In this document: positions 30,121-40,209 of the stretch, in pieces
How positions within the stretch are numbered: position 1 is the first letter of the stretch
Layout of the letters: each line of letters starts with the position of its first letter
NCBI RefSeq assembly: GCF_014193375.1
Contig: NZ_JACHZF010000010.1
Location: forward strand, 1-64,000
Direction of reading: 5' to 3'
Source of the DNA: Halomonas campaniensis
GTDB taxonomy: Bacteria; Pseudomonadota; Gammaproteobacteria; Pseudomonadales; Halomonadaceae
DNA length: 64,000 bases
The notes under the pieces: model-generated
Database searches by the model: none
Seen by the model: only the letters and a program-made list of their open reading frames with translations
What the model was told of the DNA's origin: nothing
Position numbers and translations under genes: made by a program

Positions 30121-31221
30121 ATGACACACAACGACAAGATGATCGAGGCGCGGCCGGCACCGATCCGCACCGTGGGCCCCCTGGCCTGGCTGCGCGCCAA
30201 CCTGTTCAGCGGCCCGGTGAACACGGTGTTCACCCTGGTGGGCCTCTACCTGCTCTACGTGCTGCTGACGCCGACGATCCAGTGGGCCTTCATCAACGCC
30301 GACTGGATCGGCACCAGCCGCGACGACTGCTCACGGGAGGGCGCCTGCTGGGTGTTCGTCAACGCCCGCCTGACCCAGTTCATCTACGGGCTCTACCCCC
30401 GCGACGAGCTGTGGCGGGTGAACCTCGTCTTCGCCAGCTTCGCGGTGCTGATCGCCTGGCTGGCGATCCCGCGGCTGCCCTTCAAGCGCTGGGTGGCCAT
30501 CGCGACCCTGCTGGCCTTCCCGGTGTTCGCCTACGTGATGCTCTACGGCGGCCACTTCGGCCTGCCCCTGGTGGAGACCCACCGCTGGGGCGGGCTGATG
30601 CTGACCCTGATCCTGGCCGTGGTGGGGATGGTGGCGGCCCTGCCCATCGGCATCCTGCTGGCCCTCGGGCGCCGCTCGCAGATGCCCATCGTCAAGAGCT
30701 TCTGCGTGGTGTTCATCGAGTTCTGGCGCGGGGTGCCGCTGATCACCATCCTGTTCATGGCCTCGGTGATGTTGCCGCTTTTCCTGCCCACCGGGGTCAG
30801 CGTCGACCGCCTGGTGCGGGCGCTGATCGGCATCACCCTGTTCCAGAGCGCCTACATGGCCGAGGTGATCCGCGGCGGCCTGCAGGCGATCCCGCGGGGG
30901 CAGGAGGAGGCCGCCGCGGCGCTGGGCATGAGCTACTGGATGCGCATGGGGCTGATCGTGCTGCCCCAGGCGCTGAAGATGATGATCCCCGGCATCGTCA
31001 ACACCTTCATCTCGCTGTTCAAGGACACCACCCTGGTGATGATCATCGGGCTCTTCGACCTGCTGGGCATCGTCCAGGCGGCGCTGTCCGACTCCCGCTG
31101 GCTGGGCTTCGCCCTGGAGGGCTACGTGTTTGCCGCGTTCATGTTCTGGATCTTCTGCTTCAGCATGTCGCGCTACAGCCAGTATCTGGAGCGGAAACTG
31201 CATACCGGCCATCAACGCTAG
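30121..31221 (+). CDS. aapM: Amino-acid ABC transporter permease 2
   Basis: A 366-residue AapM-type permease with about eight helices. The EAA loop is [20 protein letters not shown], and [20 protein letters not shown] follows. The start has AGGAGAGG eight bases upstream. It forms the heterodimeric channel with AapQ for general L-amino-acid uptake, driven by AapP. Confidence 0.94.
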   Translation: MTHNDKMIEARPAPIRTVGPLAWLRANLFSGPVNTVFTLVGLYLLYVLLTPTIQWAFINADWIGTSRDDCSREGACWVFVNARLTQFIYGLYPRDELWRVNLVFASFAVLIAWLAIPRLPFKRWVAIATLLAFPVFAYVMLYGGHFGLPLVETHRWGGLMLTLILAVVGMVAALPIGILLALGRRSQMPIVKSFCVVFIEFWRGVPLITILFMASVMLPLFLPTGVSVDRLVRALIGITLFQSAYMAEVIRGGLQAIPRGQEEAAAALGMSYWMRMGLIVLPQALKMMIPGIVNTFISLFKDTTLVMIIGLFDLLGIVQAALSDSRWLGFALEGYVFAAFMFWIFCFSMSRYSQYLERKLHTGHQR

Positions 31222-31255
31222 GAAGCGGCGCCACCCGAATCGAGGAACGACGACA

Positions 31256-32029
<774 letters not shown>

Positions 32030-32038
32030 GTCGCGAAG

Positions 32039-32059
32039 GCCCCCGGCGATGCCGGGGGC
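32039..32059 (+). terminator. Terminator after aapP
   Basis: Perfect 9-base arms GCCCCCGGC (32039-32047) and GCCGGGGGC (32051-32059) with a GAT loop, nine bases after the aapP stop. It also lies just beyond the end of the convergent gene at 32066, so it may serve both. Confidence 0.75.
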
Positions 32060-32065
32060 GGCGGG

Positions 32066-32560
32066 TCAGAGCCGTGGCTCCCGACGCCGCGCCGGGTCAG
32101 GCTCGCCTTCGGCGGCCAGGTCCAGCGTCGGTTCGCTGTCGCGCGGGTGCAGGCGCTCGGCGGGACGGGTCACCCGGGGGCGGCCGACGCTCTCCTCCGG
32201 GGCGGCCATGGTGCGCGCCTCGCTGGTCCAGGCCGTGTCCTGGCCGTGCACCGCCGGCCGGCGGTCGAAGGAGCGCGTCATCACGGCGCCCGGCGCGAAG
32301 CCGGGACGCAGGGCCGCCAGATGGTGGGGGAGCAGCCACAGCTCGGCGAGCAGGCGCAGGCCGATGACGGCCAGCAGCCAGGCGCCGCCGCCCAGGGCCA
32401 GGCCCGGCCAGGCCTCGGCCCAGCCCAGCGGGGCGAGCCAGGGGGTGCGGGGTGCCAGCCACAGCATCGCGCCGGCTGCGAGGCCGAGCTGGAGCAGCAG
32501 GTGACAGGTGATCAGGGTGGTGCGGCCCAGAGGGCGGCGGGGAAACAGCAGCTGTCGCAT
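32066..32560 (-). CDS. Hypothetical two-helix membrane protein
   Basis: A 164-residue protein I do not recognise. From the ATG at 32560 (GGGAGGA upstream) it has a basic start, two hydrophobic helices (about residues 17-37 and 50-75) and a hydrophilic, Arg/Glu-rich C-terminal tail of about 85 residues that should be cytoplasmic or disordered. No known motif is visible. It is convergent with the aap operon. Confidence 0.55.
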   Translation of the reverse strand: MRQLLFPRRPLGRTTLITCHLLLQLGLAAGAMLWLAPRTPWLAPLGWAEAWPGLALGGGAWLLAVIGLRLLAELWLLPHHLAALRPGFAPGAVMTRSFDRRPAVHGQDTAWTSEARTMAAPEESVGRPRVTRPAERLHPRDSEPTLDLAAEGEPDPARRREPRL

Positions 32561-32785
32561 CGGGGGTCCTCCCGGGGGATGCACATCGTGATGATGAGGC
32601 CCGCTGGCATCCGTGCCAGCATCACGGGATGCTACCCCAGATCACGCGCCGGTGCAGTTCTCCCGTGCAGCGGCCGATGCGGGTTGACCAACCCGGGCGG
32701 GATTGCCAATGTTGAACAAGAGGCGGGTGCCCCGCGGGATACCGCGGCACGGCGCCCGCCCATCCACCGGCATCAAGGAGCGGCT

Positions 32786-33214
32786 ATGACAACCTATATC
32801 GTGGTGGCGGATGCAGCACGGGCCAGGATCTTCACGCGTGATGCCCTCAAGCTGGTCGAGCTGGACAGCCTGGTGCATGCCGCGAACCGGCTGCATGAGG
32901 GCGATCTGGTGACCGATCGCGGGGCGGACGTGCACGAGTCCATGTCCACGTCGTCGCGCTCCTCCGGCGGGGAGAGCACCGCCCGCACCCACGAGGAGAC
33001 GATCTTTGCCAAGGAGGTTGCCGAGCGCATCTACCGGGCCCGGGTCGACAACACCATGGAGAAGCTGATCCTGGTGGCGCCGCCACGCTTCCTGGGCCAG
33101 CTGCGCGACAAGCTCGATGGCCCCACCACCAAGCTGGTGATCCACTCGCTGGCCAAGGACCTCTCCAAGGCCAGCCTGGAGGAGATCCAGGAGGCCGTCA
33201 GCGACATGCGCTGA
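32786..33214 (+). CDS. Host-attachment (PF10116-type) protein
   Basis: A 142-residue soluble protein of the family named after an Agrobacterium host-cell attachment protein, which has an eRF1-domain-like fold. It shows the typical opening TTYIVVADAARARIFTRD, the HEETIFAKEVAERIYRARV helix and LILVAPPRFLGQLRDKL. The long frame upstream is spurious. The ATG at 32786 has AAGGAG seven bases before it. The family is widespread in non-pathogens, so the name should not be read as a function. It is a single-gene unit with a terminator at 33242. Confidence 0.82.
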   Translation: MTTYIVVADAARARIFTRDALKLVELDSLVHAANRLHEGDLVTDRGADVHESMSTSSRSSGGESTARTHEETIFAKEVAERIYRARVDNTMEKLILVAPPRFLGQLRDKLDGPTTKLVIHSLAKDLSKASLEEIQEAVSDMR

Positions 33215-33241
33215 CCCCGCCCCCCAGCCCCGTCTCCTCCC

Positions 33242-33270
33242 GCGGGCCCGGCCATCGTTGCCGGGCCCGC
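33242..33270. terminator. Bidirectional terminator
   Basis: Perfect 11-base arms GCGGGCCCGGC (33242-33252) and GCCGGGCCCGC (33260-33270) with a 7-base loop lie between the convergent ends of the gene at 32786 and finR. Confidence 0.75.
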
Positions 33271-33304
33271 TGCCGTTGGTGCACAGGACGCGGCGGCGCA
33301 GGCG

Positions 33305-34231
33305 TCAGGGCACCGGCGGCAGGTCGATCTGGTCGCTGCGCGTGATTCCCTCGGTCATCTGGCGACACAGCTTGAGGAACTCGCGCATGCCGGTGGCCAG
33401 GTACTTGTGGCGGTGCCAGATGAAGGCGAACTGGCGGCTCAGGTCCAGCTCCGGCGTGGGAATCGGCACCAGGCTGCCGCGGCGGAAGGCGTCGCGCAGC
33501 GCCAGCTTCGAGACGCAGCCGATGCCGAGCCCGGACTCCACCGCGCGCTTGATCCCCTCGGTGTGCTCCAGCTCGAGCAGGATATTGAAGCGTCCGCGGC
33601 GATGGCGGGCGGCCTGCTCCAGGGTCATGCGGGTCCCGGAGCCCTGCTCGCGCATGATCCAGGCCTCGCGCAGCAGCCGCTCCAGCTCCACCTCGCCGGC
33701 CCCGGCCAGGGGGTGGCGGGGCGAGCAGAAGACCGCCAGCTCGTCCTCCACCCAGGGCTGGGTGATGATGTCATCCGCCTCGCAGTGGCCTTCTATCAGC
33801 CCCAGGTCCAGCTCGTGGTGGCGCACGTCCTCGATGATCGCCCGGGTGTTGCGGACCGCCAGACGCACCCGGCTGCCCGGGTAGCGCTGCATGAAATCGC
33901 TGATCAGCAGGGTGGCCAGGTAGTTGCCGATGGTCAGGGTGGCACCCACGTCCAGGGTGCCGATGCCCTGCTGGCCGCGCAGCAGCTCCTCCACCTCCTC
34001 GGCACGGTCGAGCAGGGCCACCGCCTTGGGCAGCAGCTGGAACCCCAGGGCATTGAGCTTCAGCCGCTTGCCGAGCCGGTCCAGCAGCTGGCAATCGAAC
34101 TGGCGCTCCAGCTCGGCCAGGGCGGTGCTGGCCGCCGACTGCGAGAGCGAGAGGGCGCGGGCCGCCCGGGAGACGCTCTCGTGCTGGGCCACGGCGACGA
34201 AGACCTCCAGCTGGCGCAGGGTGTAGCGCAT
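33305..34231 (-). CDS. finR: LysR-type regulator, FinR-like
   Basis: A 308-residue LysR-type regulator with an N-terminal winged helix (MRYTLRQLEVFVAVAQHESV, then RAARALSLSQSAASTALAEL) and a two-lobed effector domain (GATLTIGNYLATLLISDFM, DLGLIEGHCEADDI, GSGTRMTLEQ). In Pseudomonas the same divergent pair is finR/fpr, where FinR activates fpr under superoxide or sulfite stress. The divergent fpr here supports the name. The shared 161-base gap holds a perfect dyad with 9-base arms. The effector is unknown. Confidence 0.85.
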   Translation of the reverse strand: MRYTLRQLEVFVAVAQHESVSRAARALSLSQSAASTALAELERQFDCQLLDRLGKRLKLNALGFQLLPKAVALLDRAEEVEELLRGQQGIGTLDVGATLTIGNYLATLLISDFMQRYPGSRVRLAVRNTRAIIEDVRHHELDLGLIEGHCEADDIITQPWVEDELAVFCSPRHPLAGAGEVELERLLREAWIMREQGSGTRMTLEQAARHRRGRFNILLELEHTEGIKRAVESGLGIGCVSKLALRDAFRRGSLVPIPTPELDLSRQFAFIWHRHKYLATGMREFLKLCRQMTEGITRSDQIDLPPVP

Positions 34232-34262
34232 GGCACGTGCCTCCTCTGACCTATATCAAGGA

Positions 34263-34283
34263 TATGGATAAGCATTATCCATA
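34263..34283. promoter_or_regulatory. Dyad operator between finR and fpr
   Basis: TATGGATAA (34263-34271), GCA, TTATCCATA (34275-34283): perfect 9-base arms in an AT-rich gap, 32 bases from the finR start. The internal T-N11-A spacing fits a LysR-type binding site. The likely ligand is FinR, acting on its own and the fpr promoter. Confidence 0.65.
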
Positions 34284-34366
34284 CAATCCATTTAACAGAT
34301 AACCCGCCCTCCCTTAGAATTCAACGCAAATATTATCCGTCTATTTATTCTTTTCAAGAATATCAG

Positions 34367-34380
34367 ATGTTCGGGAACAT
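34367..34380 (+). promoter_or_regulatory. Small palindrome in the fpr leader
   Basis: ATGTTC-GG-GAACAT has perfect 6-base arms directly before the fpr Shine-Dalgarno (AAGGAG, 34382-34387). It could be a second operator half or a leader hairpin influencing translation. Confidence 0.4.
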
Positions 34381-34392
34381 CAAGGAGCCGGC

Positions 34393-35169
34393 ATGAGCAA
34401 GTTTGCCCTGGAAGAGGTCCTCAGCGTTCACCACTGGAACGACACCCTGTTCAGCTTCCGCACCACCCGTGAGCGTAGCCTGCGCTTCAAGAACGGCCAG
34501 TTCGTGATGATCGGCCTGGAGGTGGGCGGCAAGCCGCTGATGCGCGCCTACTCCATCGCCAGCCCCAACTACGAGGACCACCTCGAGTTCTTCAGCATCA
34601 AGGTGCCCGATGGCCCGCTGACCTCGCGGCTGCAGCACCTCAAGGTCGGCGACCAGATCATGGTGAGCCGCAAGCCCACCGGCACCCTGGTGACCGACGA
34701 CCTGCTGCCGGGGCGCAACCTCTACTTCCTCTCCACCGGCACGGGCCTTGCGCCCTTCATGAGCCTGATCCAGGATCCGGAGGTGTACGAGCGCTTCGAG
34801 AAGGTGGTGCTGGTGCACGGCGTGCGCAATGTCAGCGAGCTGGCCTACGCCGACTTCATCCAGCAGGAGCTGCCGGCCCACGAGTACCTGGGCGAGGAGA
34901 TCGCCGAGAAGCTGGTCTACTACCCCACGGTGACCCGCGAGGACTTCCACACCATGGGGCGCCTCACCGACCATATCCGCACGGGCAAGCTGTTCGAGGA
35001 TATCGGCCTGCCGCCCATGGATCCCAAGCAGGACCGCGCCATGATCTGCGGCAGCCCGGCGATGCTCGACGAGACCAGCGCGCTGCTCGACGACCTGGGC
35101 TTCAAGATCTCGCCGCGCATGGGCGACCCCGGCGACTACGTGATCGAGCGGGCCTTCGTGGAGAAGTAA
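34393..35169 (+). CDS. fpr: Ferredoxin-NADP reductase
   Basis: Fpr exchanges electrons between NADPH and ferredoxin or flavodoxin, supporting iron-sulfur repair under oxidative stress. The 258 residues have the FAD-binding MRAYSIASPNYEDHLEF (about 52-68), the NADP-binding STGTGLAPFMSLIQDPE and the C-terminal ending VIERAFVEK of bacterial subclass-A reductases. Shine-Dalgarno AAGGAG lies before the ATG. It is divergent from finR and closed by a strong terminator. Confidence 0.95.
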   Translation: MSKFALEEVLSVHHWNDTLFSFRTTRERSLRFKNGQFVMIGLEVGGKPLMRAYSIASPNYEDHLEFFSIKVPDGPLTSRLQHLKVGDQIMVSRKPTGTLVTDDLLPGRNLYFLSTGTGLAPFMSLIQDPEVYERFEKVVLVHGVRNVSELAYADFIQQELPAHEYLGEEIAEKLVYYPTVTREDFHTMGRLTDHIRTGKLFEDIGLPPMDPKQDRAMICGSPAMLDETSALLDDLGFKISPRMGDPGDYVIERAFVEK

Positions 35170-35235
35170 GCGCCTAGCACCGAGCGCCCGGCGCCCAGCA
35201 GATCGGCAACGGGCTGGAGTGTCGTGGCTTAAGAT

Positions 35236-35275
35236 GAAAATCCCACCGGACCCGGTATCCGGTGGGATTTTCGTT
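35236..35275 (+). terminator. Terminator after fpr
   Basis: Perfect 15-base arms GAAAATCCCACCGGA (35236-35250) and its complement (35258-35272) with a 7-base loop, then TTT. The A-rich 5' arm also allows use from the minus strand, behind glnK and its repeat tract. Confidence 0.85.
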
Positions 35276-35310
35276 TGGAACTTGGTAGGCCGCAGGCATC
35301 ATCCTGCGGC

Positions 35311-35403
35311 GCTCGGCGCTCGGCGCTCGGCGCTCGGCGCTCGGCGCTCGGCGCTCGGCGCTCGGCGCTCGGCGCTCGGCGCTCGGCGCTCGGCGCTCGG
35401 CGC

Positions 35404-35404
<1 letters not shown>
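35311..35404. repeat. Tandem repeat: 13 copies of a 7-bp unit
   Basis: GCTCGGC is repeated without error 13 times (35311-35401), followed by GCT, whose last base is the first base (on the plus strand) of the glnK stop codon. An imperfect unit precedes at 35304. Read on the minus strand it is (GCCGAGC)n starting at the glnK stop, forming the 3' end of the mRNA up to the terminator at 35236. Perfect identity suggests recent expansion by slippage, so copy number may vary between strains. Confidence 0.95.
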
Positions 35405-35895
<491 letters not shown>

Positions 35896-37146
35896 TCATT
35901 TCTTGGCGACGCTGAACTCGGGATAGGCCTCCATGCCGCACTCGGCGAGATCGACGCCCTCGTACTCCTCTTCCTCGCTGACGCGGATGCCCATCACGGC
36001 CTTGAGGATCAGCCAGACGACCAGGCTGGCGCCGAACACCCAGGCGAAGATGCCGACGATGCCGAGCAGCTGGGCGCCGAAGGTGGCGTCTGCGTTGGAG
36101 AGCGGCACGGCCAGCAGGCCCCAGATGCCGACCACGCCGTGCACGGAGATGGCACCGACCGGGTCGTCGATCTTCAGCTTGTCCAGGGCGACGATGGAGG
36201 CCACCACGATGGCGCCGCCCACGGCACCGATGAGGGTGGCGCCCAGCGCCGAGGGCGCCAGCGGCTCGGCGGTGATGGCCACCAGGCCGGCCAGGGCGCC
36301 GTTGAGGGCCATGGTCAGGTCGGCCTTGCGGAACCACAGCTTGGCCAGGATCAGCGCGGCGATCACGCCGCCGGCGGCCGCGGCGTTGGTGTTGACCATG
36401 ACCTGGGCGACGTTGTTGGCGGAGTCGACGTCGGAGACCTTCAGCTCGGAGCCGCCGTTGAAGCCGAACCAGCCCATCCACAGGATGAAGGTGCCCAGGG
36501 TGGCCAGCGGCAGGTTGGCGCCGGGGATGGCGTAGATGCTGCCGTCCTTGCCGTACTTGCCCTTGCGCGGGCCGAGGATCAGCACGCCGGCCAGGGCCGC
36601 GGCGGCACCCGCCATGTGCACGATGCCGGAACCGGCGAAGTCGGAGAAGCCGGCGGCGTCGAGCCAGCCGCCGCCCCAGGTCCAGAAACCGGAGACCGGA
36701 TAGATCACGGCGGTCATCACCACGGCGAAGGCCAGGAAGGCCCACAGCTTCATGCGCTCGGCGACGGCGCCCGAGACGATGGACATGGCGGTGGCCACGA
36801 ACACCACCTGGAAGAAGTAGTCGGCGCGCATGGAGTAGTAGGGGGCGTCATCGCCGCCGGCGAGCACCGCGTCGACGCTGTTCTCGCCGCCCAGCAGGAA
36901 GCCCAGGTTGGGCAGGATGCCGCCCTCGGGGCTGGAGTACATGATGTAGTAGCCCACCAGCAGGTACATGGTGCAGGCGATGGCGAACAGGGCCACGTTC
37001 TTGGTGAGGATCTCGGCGGTGTTCTTGGAACGCACCAGCCCGGCTTCCAGCATCGAGAAGCCGGCGGCCATCCACATCACCAGCACGCCGCAGATCAGGA
37101 AGTAGAAGGTATCGAGCGCATAGCTCAATTCGGTCAGTTCACTCAT
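35896..37146 (-). CDS. amtB: Ammonium transporter
   Basis: AmtB is a trimeric inner-membrane channel for ammonium, blocked by unuridylylated GlnK. The 416 residues have about eleven helices. MLEAGLVRSKNTAEILTKN, the periplasmic binding-site region, and the signature DFAGSGIVHMAGAAAALAG with the first pore His are present, as is ISVHGVVGIWGLLAV with the second His. No cleaved signal peptide is obvious at the N-terminus chosen (MSELTELSYALDTFYFLICG). It follows the first glnK by 29 bases. Confidence 0.95.
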   Translation of the reverse strand: MSELTELSYALDTFYFLICGVLVMWMAAGFSMLEAGLVRSKNTAEILTKNVALFAIACTMYLLVGYYIMYSSPEGGILPNLGFLLGGENSVDAVLAGGDDAPYYSMRADYFFQVVFVATAMSIVSGAVAERMKLWAFLAFAVVMTAVIYPVSGFWTWGGGWLDAAGFSDFAGSGIVHMAGAAAALAGVLILGPRKGKYGKDGSIYAIPGANLPLATLGTFILWMGWFGFNGGSELKVSDVDSANNVAQVMVNTNAAAAGGVIAALILAKLWFRKADLTMALNGALAGLVAITAEPLAPSALGATLIGAVGGAIVVASIVALDKLKIDDPVGAISVHGVVGIWGLLAVPLSNADATFGAQLLGIVGIFAWVFGASLVVWLILKAVMGIRVSEEEEYEGVDLAECGMEAYPEFSVAKK

Positions 37147-37175
37147 GGCAGTCTCTCCAGGGGCAGGGGGAACGG

Positions 37176-37568
<393 letters not shown>

Positions 37569-37572
37569 TCAA

Positions 37573-37587
37573 GCGTAAAGCGTGCCA
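37573..37587 (-). promoter_or_regulatory. Sigma54 (RpoN) promoter of glnK-amtB
   Basis: Minus-strand TGGCACG-CTTT-ACGC (37587-37573) matches TGGCACG-N4-TTGC with the invariant GG and GC ten bases apart and only the two Ts changed. Predicted start near 37562, leaving about 48 bases of leader before glnK. Confidence 0.7.
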
Positions 37588-37674
37588 GCAGGATGAAAAT
37601 GCATGTGTTATCAGTCGATTGTGGGGTGGTTGCGGGCGATGCGAGCCCGGCCGTCGACTATTCGTCAAGGGCGA

Positions 37675-37691
37675 TGCACCAACAGGGTGCC
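37675..37691. promoter_or_regulatory. NtrC enhancer site
   Basis: TGCACCA-ACA-GGGTGCC matches the NtrC dyad TGCACCA-N3-TGGTGCA at 12 of 14 positions, about 120 bases upstream of the predicted glnK start, the usual distance for a looping enhancer. A half-site, GGTGCA, follows at 37699-37704. Confidence 0.65.
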
Positions 37692-37796
37692 GGGCCGTGG
37701 TGCAGATGCGCCATGGCGGGGCGAAAGCCGGGCATGCGTTCCGCCCGGGCCATGCGTATCCTGTAGGCGACCCTTGATACGAGCAGGAGAGAGAGC

Positions 37797-38150
37797 ATGG
37801 TGAGCCACGACCGCATCAGCCGCCTGGCCCAGCAGATCGGCGACCGCCTCCAGGGCGCGTCCCAGGCGCCGGAAGAGGTGCAGAAGGGCATCCAGCAGGT
37901 GGTGCGCGGTGCCTTCGACCGCCTGGAGTTGGTGTCCCGGGAGGATTTCGACATCCTGATGGACGTCCTGCAGCGCACCCGGTCGCGGGTGGAGGCCCTG
38001 GAGCAGCAGGTCGCTGCCCTGGAGGCGCTGCTGGAGGAGCGCACCGGCGAGGGGCAGGCCCCGGCCGAACTCGTCTCGGACGGCCCCGAGGCGGGCGACG
38101 ATGCCGGCGAACCGGAGGAGGATGCCGGCGGCGGCGAAGCCGGTCGCTGA
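37797..38150 (+). CDS. ubiK: Ubiquinone biosynthesis accessory factor UbiK
   Basis: UbiK (YqiC/BMFP family) forms a coiled-coil trimer that helps the soluble Ubi complex deliver ubiquinone intermediates to lipids. The 117-residue protein has an amphipathic N-terminal helix (RISRLAQQIGDRL), FDRLELVSREDFDILMDVL and the coiled coil RSRVEALEQQVAALEALLEE, then an acidic disordered tail longer than in E. coli. It is divergent from glnK, with comM downstream, an arrangement also seen in pseudomonads. Confidence 0.9.
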   Translation: MVSHDRISRLAQQIGDRLQGASQAPEEVQKGIQQVVRGAFDRLELVSREDFDILMDVLQRTRSRVEALEQQVAALEALLEERTGEGQAPAELVSDGPEAGDDAGEPEEDAGGGEAGR

Positions 38151-38216
38151 GCCCTGCCGGGCGCCCCGCCGTCGTCTGGACTAGCCTGAGGGCAGACGAC
38201 ATGCGAGGGATCGCCC

Positions 38217-39719
38217 ATGACGCTGGCCATCGTTCACACCCGGGCCGGGCTCGGCCTGGAGGCTCCCGAGGTGCAGGTCGAGGTGCACCTGGCCAACGGC
38301 CTGCCGGGGATGACCCTGGTGGGGCTGCCCGAGGCGGCGGTGAAGGAGAGCCGCGAGCGGGTGCGCAGCGCCCTGGTCAACGCCGGCTTCGACTACCCCC
38401 TGCGACGCATCACGCTCAACCTGGCGCCCGCCGACCTGCCCAAGGAGGGCGGACGCTTCGACCTGCCCATCGCCCTGGGTCTGCTGGTGGCCTCGGGACA
38501 GGTGCCCCCCGGAGCCCTCGACGGCATCGAGAGCGCCGGCGAGCTGGCGCTGGACGGCCGGTTGCGGCCGGTGACCGGCGTGTTGCCGCTGGCCATGGCC
38601 ACCCGCCGGAAGGGACGGCGCCTGATCGTGCCGCGGGCCAATGCCGACGAGGCGGCCCTGGCCGGCAACCTCGAGGTGCTCCCCGCCGACGACCTGCTCG
38701 AGGTGGTGGCGCACCTGCTGGGCCAGGCGCCCATCGTGCCCCATCGGCTGGCGTCGCCGCCGGAGGCCGACACCTCGCTGCCCGACCTCGCCGAGGTCAG
38801 GGGCCAGTTCCTGGCCCGCCGGGCCCTGGAGGTCGCCGCCGCCGGCGGCCACAACCTGCTGTTCGCCGGCCCGCCGGGCACCGGCAAGACCATGCTGGCC
38901 AGCCGCCTGCCGGGCATCCTGCCGCCGCTCTCCGAGGAGGAGGCGCTGGAGGTGGCGGCGGTGCGGTCGGTGAGCGGCCTGCCCCTGGCTGCCGGGTGGG
39001 GGCGGCGCCCCTTCCGCTCGCCGCACCATACCGCCAGCGCCGTGGCGCTGGTAGGCGGTGGCTCCAGGCCGCGCCCGGGGGAGATATCCCTGGCCCATCA
39101 CGGCGTGCTGTTCCTCGACGAGCTGCCGGAGTTCTCCCGCCACGTGCTGGAGGTGATGCGCGAGCCCATGGAATCGGGGCAGATCCATATCGCCCGGGCC
39201 AGCCACGAGCGTCGCTATCCGGCCCGCTTCCAGCTGGTCGCCGCCATGAACCCCTGCCCCTGCGGCCACCTCGGCGATCCCCGCCAGGCCTGCCACTGCA
39301 CGGCCGCTCAGATCCAGCGCTACCAGGCACGCCTCTCCGGCCCGCTGCTCGACCGCATCGACCTGCAGGTGGAGGTGCCGGCGCTGCCGCCGGAGCAGCT
39401 CACCGCCGGGGAGGCCGGCGAGTCATCGGCCGCGGTGCGGGCCCGGGTGGTGGCGGCGCGGGCGCGTCAGCTGGCGCGCGGGGGGCTGAATGCCCACCTG
39501 GCGGGGCGGGAGCTGGACGCCGCCTGCGACCTGGGGGCGGCAGACCGGGCCTGGCTGGCCGGCGTGCTGGAGCGGCTCAAGCTCTCGGCCCGGGCCTACC
39601 ATCGGGTGCTGCGGGTGGCCCTGACCCTGGCCGACCTGGCAGGGGCGGCCAAGCCGGAGCGCGAGCAGCTGATCGAGGCGATCGGCTATCGGCAGCTCGA
39701 TCGCCTGCTCAAGGGCTGA
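38217..39719 (+). CDS. comM: ComM / YifB-type Mg-chelatase-like AAA+ helicase
   Basis: ComM is a hexameric AAA+ branch-migration helicase that helps integrate DNA during natural transformation. The 500 residues have an N-terminal Lon-like domain (GLPEAAVKESRERVRSAL), Walker A AGPPGTGKTM (about 217-226), Walker B LFLDELPEFSR, the sensor segment AAMNPCPCGHLGDP with CHC in a zinc-finger-like insertion, and a C-terminal Mg-chelatase lid. The gene is common outside known competent species, so it does not prove competence. Confidence 0.94.
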   Translation: MTLAIVHTRAGLGLEAPEVQVEVHLANGLPGMTLVGLPEAAVKESRERVRSALVNAGFDYPLRRITLNLAPADLPKEGGRFDLPIALGLLVASGQVPPGALDGIESAGELALDGRLRPVTGVLPLAMATRRKGRRLIVPRANADEAALAGNLEVLPADDLLEVVAHLLGQAPIVPHRLASPPEADTSLPDLAEVRGQFLARRALEVAAAGGHNLLFAGPPGTGKTMLASRLPGILPPLSEEEALEVAAVRSVSGLPLAAGWGRRPFRSPHHTASAVALVGGGSRPRPGEISLAHHGVLFLDELPEFSRHVLEVMREPMESGQIHIARASHERRYPARFQLVAAMNPCPCGHLGDPRQACHCTAAQIQRYQARLSGPLLDRIDLQVEVPALPPEQLTAGEAGESSAAVRARVVAARARQLARGGLNAHLAGRELDAACDLGAADRAWLAGVLERLKLSARAYHRVLRVALTLADLAGAAKPEREQLIEAIGYRQLDRLLKG

Positions 39720-39720
39720 C

Positions 39721-40209
39721 TCACAGCGCGGTGGCGTCCAGGGCGCCCTGGAGGCTCTCTTCCCAGAGGACCTCCTCGCTGCCCGGGCGGCGCAGCACCA
39801 GGGTCAGCCGGTAGGGCAAAAGCTCCCGGTCGGAGAGCTGCAGGCGCGGGCCATCGGCCATCAGCCGGCTCTCCAGGCGCCACTGGTTGTCGCCGTTGCC
39901 CTCGGCCATGGCCTCGTTCCAGTCCAGCACCTGGGGACCCTCGCTCACCGCCAGCAGGGCCCGGGTCAGGCTCTCCCGGAAGCGCTCCCGGCCGATGGCG
40001 AGGCTGCCGTTCACCTCGGGAGCGGCCAGCAGCAGCACCTGGCCGGATGGCGGGTGGGGCAGGGCCGGGGCCTCCATCACGCGGCCGGCGGCGCGTTCGC
40101 CCAGGTTGAGCAAGGCCTGGCGCAGGGTCTCGGGGCGGTCGGGGGCGGCGGCGCAGCCGATCAGCAGCAGCGGCAGCAGGGCCAGCGGGAAGAGCCGGTG
40201 GGCGGTCAT
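39721..40209 (-). CDS. Lipoprotein, possibly LpoB-like
   Basis: A 162-residue protein with a lipoprotein signal: basic start, hydrophobic stretch and lipobox LLIGC (lipidated Cys about residue 20). The mature part has a LLAAPEVNGSLAIG strand followed by a helix and later NQWRLESRLM, TLVLRRPGSEEVLWEES, an order reminiscent of LpoB, the outer-membrane activator of PBP1b. I am not sure of this. Its start overlaps the stop of the upstream hydrolase gene by four bases (ATGA). Confidence 0.7.
   Translation of the reverse strand: MTAHRLFPLALLPLLLIGCAAAPDRPETLRQALLNLGERAAGRVMEAPALPHPPSGQVLLLAAPEVNGSLAIGRERFRESLTRALLAVSEGPQVLDWNEAMAEGNGDNQWRLESRLMADGPRLQLSDRELLPYRLTLVLRRPGSEEVLWEESLQGALDATAL

Noticed and set aside
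27270..30233. 987-codon open frame on the minus strand
   Set aside because: It runs antisense to hemE's neighbour, aapJ and aapQ, which all have strong family matches. Its composition (His/Gln/Gly/Arg-rich) is that of a GC-skewed shadow frame.
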